22,778 nt of DNA from Actinomyces sp. Its GTDB lineage: Bacteria; Actinomycetota; Actinomycetes; Actinomycetales; Actinomycetaceae. The notes below the pieces were generated by a model. It was not told the origin of the DNA. It saw nothing but the letters and a program-made list of their open reading frames with translations, and made no database searches. Positions within the stretch are counted from its first letter, which is position 1. Each line of letters begins with the position of its first letter. The DNA is taken from the NCBI RefSeq assembly GCF_030530635.1, contig NZ_JAUMUL010000002.1, forward strand, positions 140,337 to 163,114, read 5' to 3'. This document shows positions 17,532 to 22,778 of the stretch, piece after piece. The position numbers were made by a program, and so were the translations under genes.

Positions 17532-18065
17532 GGCTCTTCCGGTTTAGGGGTGTAGTAGCTGTTGTCTGAAGCCGCCGGCGTGGATGAGGCTGCGGATGGC
17601 GCTTGTTGGTCAGGTTTCTGAATCCGAGGGCGATGCCGCGTAGGTGTTCCAGGCGGCCGTTGACTGCTTCGGTGGGGCCGTTGGAGGTGCCTGGGTGGCC
17701 GGTAGCCGGTCTTGAGGGTCTGCATCACCTTCTCCATTCGGGTCTTGCCCTGGGCGGGGGTCTTGGCGCGGTAGGCGGCCATGATCTTCTGATGCGCAGC
17801 CCAGGCGGCCTCTGCCGGCGTGTTCTGGGGTTCGGCGAACAGTTGTTCGAGACGTTCCCAGCCGCTGTCGGTTACCAGGCCCGCCCCGGTGCGCAGGAGC
17901 CTGCGGGCCTTGACAAGGGGTCGTCCTTACGCCCCCCGCCGCCCGGTGGTCTCGCGCTGGGTGCGGCGGCGGGTAATTAAGGCCAAGGGCCGGCTCATGG
18001 AGGCAGCGGTGACCACCAACTGGAAACAAGCCCTCCATCAAACCCGGTGCAGTTCAAACATCTGC
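17532..18065 (-). mobile_element. ISL3-family insertion sequence, truncated remnant
   Basis: The left end, GGCTCTTCCGGTTTAGGGG at 17532, resembles the inverted repeat of ISL3 elements such as corynebacterial IS31831 as I remember it. On the minus strand, C-terminal transposase fragments are readable in order: RRRTQRETTGRRGA (about 17970), then after a frame change ARRLLRTGAGLVTDSGWERL and MAAYRAKTPAQGKTRMEKVM, then after an internal deletion and another frame change GTSNGPTEAVNGRLEHLRG and ALGFRNLTN, the typical ISL3 C-terminal signature. The N-terminal half and the second end are missing; homology stops near 18065, where an ISAs1 fragment begins. The element cannot move by itself. Confidence 0.7.
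17545..17980 (-). pseudogene. ISL3-family transposase, C-terminal fragment with frameshifts and internal deletion
   Basis: This is the coding part of the ISL3 remnant. The segment between KVMQTLKTG and GTSNGPTEA is much shorter than in intact members, which have a linker ending in a DRPGTSNGP-like sequence, so some 40 residues appear deleted. A further frame change follows RNLTN. A TAA interrupts the fragment just after TTGRRGA near 17930. Confidence 0.65.
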
Positions 18066-18250
18066 GAACACCCCCGTAAGGGACTGGCGCGACAAGGCAG
18101 AAGTGGTAGATGATGACACAGCGGCGCGACCTCTCCGGTATCGGTTCTGTTAGCACCACCTATCGTCACCGGCGGGTCGCGCCGCACCCGCACCAACACA
18201 CCGAAAACCCCTAACAACATCCTACCCGGCCAACAACTTTGCCGACCCCT
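18066..18250 (-). mobile_element. ISAs1-family element, right-end remnant only
   Basis: This stretch is similar in the same orientation to 19413-19601, the right end of the complete ISAs1 element. Shared blocks include GGCTGGCGCGACAAGG-like, ACAGCGGCGCGACCTCTC, CACCACCTATCGTCACCGG and the terminus ACTTTGCCGACCCCT. I judge identity near three quarters by eye, so it is a diverged relative and not a recent copy. Only the start of the transposase gene and its upstream end survive; the body is gone at the junction with the ISL3 remnant. Confidence 0.7.
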
Positions 18251-18277
18251 GCCTACGCACCAGGGGCTCGGCAAAGT
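18236..18277. repeat. Large inverted repeat formed by two abutting ISAs1 ends
   Basis: ACTTTGCCGACCCCT (18236-18250) is the right end of the remnant copy. AGGGGCTCGGCAAAGT (18262-18277) is the left end of the complete copy. They form a near-perfect stem around the 10-bp spacer GCCTACGCAC. The hairpin is explained by the meeting of two IS termini and need not be a terminator. Confidence 0.75.
18251..18260 (+). repeat. Direct repeat GCCTACGCAC, left copy (target-site duplication)
   Basis: The same 10 bp occur at 19602-19611, directly outside the two termini of the ISAs1 element. Duplications of 8-10 bp are normal for this family. Confidence 0.75.
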
Positions 18278-18279
18278 CG
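18261..18279 (+). repeat. ISAs1 left inverted repeat
   Basis: CAGGGGCTCGGCAAAGTCG, 18 of 19 positions matching the inverted right end at 19583-19601. Confidence 0.8.
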
Positions 18280-18287
18280 TTTGATGG

Positions 18288-19508
18288 TTAGGGGGTTGTT
18301 AGGAGTTTGATGGCTTTGGCGGGTCTTCGTGTCATGACGCGGTTGGCTGAGGCGATGCTGGTGGTGGGGTCGTGGTAGATGGTGCGGATGAGGCTGATGG
18401 CCAGGTTCCTTAGGGTGGCCATGACCTGGGGTCCGGAGCCGGCACGCAGCTGGTGGCGGTCCTCGTCATAGGTGACGTCCCGAATCCAGCGGACGCGGTT
18501 CTCTATGCCCCAGTGCCCGCGGGTCCAGGCGGCCATCTGCTCGGGCTGGGCGTCCTGCATCGGAACAGAGCAGATGAGGTAGACGACCTCGGTGCTGCGC
18601 TTGGTCTTGTTGTTCTTCTTGCTGGTGCGGGTGCGGCGTATCTGTAGCACCTGGGCTACCCCGGGAAACTCGACCCACGCCGGGGTTGCTACGGCCTTGA
18701 TGGTGCGCCGCACCCTGCGCCCGTGAGAGGTGTCCACCCGGTGACGGCGGGGATTTCGGCCCAGGGCAGGGCCTTGAGCTTCGCTCTGAGACTGGGCTGG
18801 TTGTTCTTGACGGTCAGCAGGTAGTCGGCGCCGTGGGAGATGATCCACTGTGCTGTGGCGGTCTGGGTGTGCAGTGCGTCAGCAGTGACCACGGCGGCGG
18901 TAAGGTCATGGGGTGCCAGCAAGGTCTCTTAGGGCGGGTATCTCGCTGGTCTTGTCGGCCACGCGCTGCTGAGCCACCACCGCCCCGGTGCCCTGGTCAA
19001 GGGCCGACAGCAGGTGCGGCGCACCGCCGCCACCATCACCGCCGCCCTCATCGGCGTTTCCGCTGCTGTTGTTGTTCTTGGGTTTGGCGCCGCGCATGGT
19101 CTTGCCGTCTACCGCGATCACCAGCCTGCCGCCTATGGTGCCGGTGCGGGTGAGCACCCACGACGCCACCCTGGCGTCGAAGTCACCGGCGTCCAGGCCC
19201 GCCAGGGCGCGGCGAATCGTCGACTCGCTGGGCACACCCCGACCTTGCGGTAGCCCCAGGTCGCGTAGCTGGCCGGGAGTCAGATCCCGGGCGTGCTCCC
19301 AGATCGCCAGCAGGGTCCGGCACCCGGCCAGCACCCCCACCGCCGCCAAAGCAAGCACAGCGTCCAGGCGGTGGCGAACCCCGCGCCGGCGGCGGGGGTC
19401 CGGGACAGTGGCGAACACCCCGGTCAGGGGCTGGCGCGACAAGGGCGTGGTGGGGGCTGATGGCACAGCGGCGCGACCTCTCAGCAGTGGCGGTTTCGTT
19501 TGCACCAC
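18288..19508 (-). pseudogene. ISAs1-family transposase, two frameshifts
   Basis: Three consecutive minus-strand fragments make up one transposase of about 405 residues. The N-terminal part (19508 to about 18917) has LTGVFATVPDPRRRRGVRH and the first catalytic motif VIAVDGKTMRGA. The middle part (about 18917-18730) has VVTADALHTQTATAQWI with the second Asp. The C-terminal part (about 18730-18288) has GHWGIENRVRW and DVTYDED with the last acidic residue. Frame changes lie near 18917, just after ALRDL, and near 18730, at the VDTSHGRR segment. An Asn/Ser/Gly-rich insert follows the first motif. All catalytic residues survive, so the gene was disabled rather recently or by small indels only. Sequencing error in a GC-rich tract is an alternative. 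Confidence 0.8.
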
Positions 19509-19582
19509 CTATCGTCACCGGAGAGTCGCGCCGCACCCCCGTAAACACGCCGAAAACCCTTAACAACCCCCAACCCAGACGC

Positions 19583-19601
19583 CGACTTTGCCGACCCCCT
19601 G
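19583..19601 (-). repeat. ISAs1 right inverted repeat
   Basis: Reads CAGGGGGTCGGCAAAGTCG on the minus strand; one mismatch to the left end at 18261-18279. Confidence 0.8.
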
Positions 19602-19611
19602 GCCTACGCAC
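19602..19611 (+). repeat. Direct repeat GCCTACGCAC, right copy (target-site duplication)
   Basis: Identical to 18251-18260 and directly abuts the right terminus of the ISAs1 element. Confidence 0.75.
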
Positions 19612-19787
19612 CTGGGCCGAGAAACGGCAAACGCCCTAAGCGACGTTCGGCGCGGCGCATAGCTCCATCAGCTGATTTCGCCCAAGTCTCGTGCTACCAT
19701 CCGCAGCGGGCGACCTATCTCGTGATGGCTCGGAATCAGAAACACGCAGCATTCCTTGCACAGACAGCCTCGGCACCCACCCAAACC

Positions 19788-19817
19788 TTAACACCAAATC
19801 TCCCACTCACCTATTAA
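19788..19817 (+). promoter_or_regulatory. Possible promoter of the helicase gene
   Basis: TTAACA (19788-19793) and TATTAA (19812-19817) are 18 bp apart and resemble -35 and -10 boxes. The transcript would begin only about 14 nt before the ATG, which leaves room for the Shine-Dalgarno site but little else. The match to consensus is moderate, so this is a weak call. I see no other gene in 19612-19837. Confidence 0.25.
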
Positions 19818-19827
19818 TACGCCAACC

Positions 19828-19833
19828 GGAGGA
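19828..19833 (+). promoter_or_regulatory. RBS deciding the helicase start
   Basis: GGAGGA lies 4 nt before ATG 19838. The frame is open upstream to 19691, but that extension has no ribosome binding site of similar quality, is rich in Ser/Thr/Pro and lies in IS-flanking DNA, so 19838 is preferred. Confidence 0.7.
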
Positions 19834-19837
19834 CGTC

Positions 19838-22549
19838 ATGGTCACTGTCGCTGAGCACATCACAAGTACAGACAAAGTCATCTGTGACAACATCGCAACC
19901 TTGGCGGACCATCGGCAATTGCTATCGCAGAACATCCTGAGCCAAATGCGGAATTTAGTTGAAGGAGTCGCCGTCTATGTCAATACCGGTCAAGGAGACA
20001 CCGACTATGATTATCATAAATCCATAAAAAAGGCACTGAAATGGGTCTCCACCCAGGGTGAACTCAACTTCATCACGCACTTCCATAAGCTTCTTCAGCC
20101 CTCAGCCTCACACTACACCTTTGACGGCGACACCTCTGAGCGTCTCATGCTCCACTACTACCGGTACCTCCTGCGTCTTCGCAAACTCCTGCACGACAAG
20201 ACCGGCGTTTCCATTCTGGCCAACCTCGAGTCATTCCCCTTAGACCAGGATCCTGCGCTGACCGAGTATCACAGCAAAATCGCCACCGCAATCCAAAATG
20301 CAGGACAACAGTCGCCGAGCCGTCTAGACCGCTACTACATCCACAAAATCCGCCCCTTCGTCACCGGCGGCCAGATCTACTACGAAGTAACCTTCCAACC
20401 GGCGGTTGACTGGAGCAATAAGACCCAACGCATTATCGCGTTCACCGACATCGAAATCACGGAAAACTACGCCGCGATGCTCAGTCTCCAGGAGACCACC
20501 ATCGACGTGTTCGAGCAGCAGATGCCAATCACTCTTATCCGGAATTGGAAGGTGGGCATCCGGCCCGCAGAGATCCAGAACTTCGCCCGTCTGTTTGGTA
20601 AACACGTACAAACGGGACGAACAGACACAGCCGAATACAAGTTCATCATGGCAGAACTCACCGCTGGGTCCACGCTACTTGACATCATCGACGCATCAGA
20701 CGGCCAATACGCTGCAATGCGAAAGCGGGGCATAGCCAATACCTCCAAGCCCCAGATCTTCCCTGCGCTTGACATAGCCCGACGAATCATACGCGACCGA
20801 AAGCCGGGGCAAAACATCCTGCGCTACCTTCTGTTGCGAATGAGGAACCGAGAACTCAAGGCTCAGTACGACCGGCAGCAAAACACGCATCTCTCCAACC
20901 TCAACCTTGCATACGGCTGCATCCCCTTCGATAAGATGCCCTTCTGTTCAATGCCCGTGAAACACACACCACGGTTCTGGGATCTCATCAACAGCCTCGA
21001 CCCTGCAGAACGTTGCCACGAACTCGTCGCACGCCGAGTTCAGCGCAATGTTGAAGATCGGGGCGTCCTATACACCCCGCTGTCCGAGCTCACTGACTTT
21101 GGCGATGTCAAAACCCTTATCAACAAGTATAATAGGAGACTCTATTACAAGCACCGTCCCGCCCGAGATCTCGTTATCGATAAAGACCACGTATTCATCA
21201 AGGGCTACGAAGACGACACCTACAGTATCATCACCAAGCTGCAGTCCTTCGCCACGCACGGAGTCGCTGGTTACACCACAGCCGTCACGAAGTGGCTCGA
21301 TACCACCGCTCACGACTTCGATGATGTGAAGAAAAGAGAAGCCCTCGCGTCCCTATTCGCCCAATCTCGCGTGGCACTTATCTACGGAGCTGCCGGTACT
21401 GGCAAGACACGGATTATCGATCACATAGCCAGTTATTTCGCCAGCAACAGGAAGCTGTTTCTTGCCCACACCAACCCTGCGGTAGAGAACCTCCGCCGAC
21501 GTGTGACCGCACCAAACTCCGAGTTCCGCACGATTGCGAGCCATAACGCTCAAACCCGTGGCAGCTTTGACCTGTTGGTTATCGACGAGTGCTCCACGGT
21601 TAGCAACAGTGACATGCTCAGAATTCTGAATGGCACCGATTTCAAACTCCTGGTGCTGGTCGGCGATGTCCACCAGATTGAGGCAATCCGGTTCGGCAAC
21701 TGGTTCAACGTCATCCGCTGCTACATTCCCACAACATCGGTCTTCGAACTGGAGACACCATTCCGCACCTCCGAGCAGTCCCTCATCGACTTCTGGAAGG
21801 AGGTACGCAACCTTGAGAAGACGATCCCCGAAACGATCGCACGGAACCACTATTCCACGAAGCTTGACGCATCCCTCTTCGATCTCCACTCACCTGATGA
21901 CGTCATCCTCGCACTTAACTACGACGGCCTCTACGGTATCAACAACATCAACCGCTTCCTGCAAGCTAGAAACCCCAGCCCGGCCGTGGCTTGGAAGACA
22001 GACGTCTACAAAGTCAACGATCCGGTACTGTTCAGCGATAACGAGCGCTTCCGCGGCCTCATTTACAACAATCTAAAGGGAACAATAGCAGCCGTCCAGG
22101 TGTCCAAGGGCCGCATCGAGTTTGACATCACGCTTGACCGCCCTGTCACGGAACTCGACACGGAGGGTTACGATGACCTCGAATGGGTTACAGACTCCAC
22201 AGTCCGGTTCTCGGTGCACGACCGGGATTCCAGCAACCAAGACGAGGACGAGGACTACGACAGCTCCACCGTCCCCTTCCAGATCGCCTACGCTGTCGGT
22301 ATCCACAAGGCGCAAGGCCTGGAATATGACAATGTTAAGATCGTCATTACCGACGCCAACGAAGACGACATCACCCACAACATCTTCTATACGGCCATCA
22401 CTCGAGCTCGTAAACACTTGTGCATCTACTGGTCACCCGAGACCCAACAAGCTGTCCTGCGTAGCCTCCACGCCAACGAAGCCGGCAATGATGTTGCACT
22501 GCTGTCGACTCGCAGGGGACTTAAACCGCTCAGGAAGCTCAAGCAATAG
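19838..22549 (+). CDS. Large protein with C-terminal superfamily 1 (RecD/UvrD_C_2-like) helicase and unknown N-terminal half
   Basis: A 903-residue protein. The C-terminal half is a complete SF1 helicase: Walker A GAAGTGKT (517-524, Lys523), Walker B VIDECS (581-586, Asp583, Glu584), motif III GDVHQ (609-613), an ETPFRTSEQS arginine segment at about 635-645, motif V HKAQGLEYD (823-831), and motif VI YTAITRARKH (851-860). These fit RecD/Pif1-like DNA helicases with a UvrD_C_2 end. Residues 1-510 resemble no domain I know; no membrane helix or signal peptide is visible, and I see no nuclease motif. The gene stands alone, is visibly A/T-richer than the core genes here, and is flanked by IS debris, which suggests horizontal transfer. 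A role in phage or plasmid defence, or in mobile-element replication, is possible but unproven. The start is set by GGAGGA at 19828-19833. Confidence 0.85.
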   Translation: MVTVAEHITSTDKVICDNIATLADHRQLLSQNILSQMRNLVEGVAVYVNTGQGDTDYDYHKSIKKALKWVSTQGELNFITHFHKLLQPSASHYTFDGDTSERLMLHYYRYLLRLRKLLHDKTGVSILANLESFPLDQDPALTEYHSKIATAIQNAGQQSPSRLDRYYIHKIRPFVTGGQIYYEVTFQPAVDWSNKTQRIIAFTDIEITENYAAMLSLQETTIDVFEQQMPITLIRNWKVGIRPAEIQNFARLFGKHVQTGRTDTAEYKFIMAELTAGSTLLDIIDASDGQYAAMRKRGIANTSKPQIFPALDIARRIIRDRKPGQNILRYLLLRMRNRELKAQYDRQQNTHLSNLNLAYGCIPFDKMPFCSMPVKHTPRFWDLINSLDPAERCHELVARRVQRNVEDRGVLYTPLSELTDFGDVKTLINKYNRRLYYKHRPARDLVIDKDHVFIKGYEDDTYSIITKLQSFATHGVAGYTTAVTKWLDTTAHDFDDVKKREALASLFAQSRVALIYGAAGTGKTRIIDHIASYFASNRKLFLAHTNPAVENLRRRVTAPNSEFRTIASHNAQTRGSFDLLVIDECSTVSNSDMLRILNGTDFKLLVLVGDVHQIEAIRFGNWFNVIRCYIPTTSVFELETPFRTSEQSLIDFWKEVRNLEKTIPETIARNHYSTKLDASLFDLHSPDDVILALNYDGLYGINNINRFLQARNPSPAVAWKTDVYKVNDPVLFSDNERFRGLIYNNLKGTIAAVQVSKGRIEFDITLDRPVTELDTEGYDDLEWVTDSTVRFSVHDRDSSNQDEDEDYDSSTVPFQIAYAVGIHKAQGLEYDNVKIVITDANEDDITHNIFYTAITRARKHLCIYWSPETQQAVLRSLHANEAGNDVALLSTRRGLKPLRKLKQ

Positions 22550-22679
22550 TGAGCCTTTCTCATCAGGGTTGAGGGCGGGGGCAAGGGATCGTTGGGGTGG
22601 TACGGGAAGGTGGGTGTCTCGTTAGTGGGTGCACGCGGTGCCTTCCGACAGCATGTGTTTCGACCAAAAAATGTGATGT

Positions 22680-22699
22680 CTCAGGACATCTGTGACAGT
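22680..22699 (+). repeat. 20-bp direct repeat, copy 1
   Basis: CTCAGGACATCTGTGACAGT, repeated with one mismatch at 22705-22724, a 25-bp period. Such paired words are, as I recall, found at the ends of IS481-type elements in actinobacteria. Confidence 0.6.
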
Positions 22700-22704
22700 T
22701 CTGC

Positions 22705-22724
22705 CTCAGGACATCGGTGACAGT
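22705..22724 (+). repeat. 20-bp direct repeat, copy 2
   Basis: CTCAGGACATCGGTGACAGT, 19 of 20 positions equal to copy 1 at 22680-22699. Confidence 0.6.
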
Positions 22725-22778
22725 GTCAAGCCCCGGGTTTCGTAGAGGGTGTTTTATCTGGCGCCGGTGGTTGCCGGC

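Larger units (their letters stand above)
18261..19601 (-). mobile_element. ISAs1-family insertion sequence, both ends present, transposase broken
   Basis: The element is 1341 bp, a normal length for ISAs1. Its left terminus CAGGGGCTCGGCAAAGTCG (18261-18279) matches the inverted right terminus (19583-19601, reading CAGGGGGTCGGCAAAGTCG) at 18 of 19 positions. It is flanked by the 10-bp direct repeat GCCTACGCAC. Its single minus-strand transposase gene carries two frameshifts, so it is probably immobile unless supplied in trans. It lies directly beside a diverged right-end remnant of the same family. Confidence 0.85.
22671..22778 (-). mobile_element. Possible end of an IS481-like element entering from the right edge
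   Basis: The tandem repeat is followed, on the minus strand, by a short open frame running in from the right edge. It is Pro/Lys-rich and ends PSTKPGA with a TGA at 22728-22726, which could be a transposase C-terminus. Too little is in the window to be sure. The stretch 22550-22670 before it shows no gene. Confidence 0.3.

Noticed and set aside
18236..18277. Strong hairpin as a rho-independent terminator
   Set aside because: It is fully explained by two IS termini meeting head to head, and no T-run follows on either strand.
20078..20086. His-Phe-His in the N-terminal half of the helicase protein (residues 81-83), followed by a Tyr cluster at 107-110, as a possible HUH relaxase or Rep site
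   Set aside because: The surroundings look helical rather than the beta strand of an HUH motif, and no other relaxase or Rep motif was found; chance is more likely.
1..22778. CRISPR arrays, tRNA or rRNA genes
   Set aside because: No regularly spaced repeat series and no tRNA- or rRNA-like sequence was seen when reading the window; the only tandem repeats are the two-copy ones listed.

Overview
The window is high-GC DNA from an actinobacterium. An Actinomyces-like member of the Actinomycetales is my best guess: the adnA-adnB pair beside a DUF3107 gene is an actinobacterial arrangement, and the insertion sequences belong to families common there. This placement is an inference from gene content and composition; no marker gene such as rRNA is present.

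Region 1 (1-7718, + strand) is the end of a secondary-lipid or polyketide operon of the PUFA-synthase (Pfa/Hgl) type. It holds the C-terminal KR-DH part of a large iterative type I synthase that runs off the left edge, a separate Sfp-like phosphopantetheinyl transferase, a KS-CLF didomain protein and a 14-helix MFS exporter. All three junctions overlap (38, 23 and 14 bp), so the genes are probably translated in a coupled way. Together they suggest a carrier-bound acyl chain that is extended, reduced and dehydrated, followed by export of the product. The AT, ACP and any enoyl reductase must lie upstream or elsewhere.

Region 2 (7719-8639) holds no intact gene. It carries a frameshifted IS481-family transposase remnant on the minus strand.

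Region 3 (8640-17256) is core genome: a DUF3107 gene (-) divergent from adnA-adnB (+), the actinobacterial double-strand-break resection helicase-nuclease, and a convergent phosphotransferase-fold gene (-) whose stop codon overlaps that of adnB.

Region 4 (17257-19837) is an insertion-sequence graveyard: a truncated ISL3-family remnant, the broken end of one ISAs1-family element, then a second ISAs1 element with both termini but two frameshifts in its transposase. The two ISAs1 copies are separated by a 10-bp sequence that recurs at the far end of the complete copy.

Region 5 (19838-22549) is one long, A/T-richer gene for a 903-residue protein. Its C-terminal half is a complete superfamily 1 helicase; its N-terminal 510 residues or so match nothing I recognise. 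With its IS neighbours it looks horizontally acquired and is the best candidate here for an undescribed function, possibly phage or plasmid defence. The right edge (22680-22778) shows a tandem 20-bp repeat that looks like the end of a further IS element.
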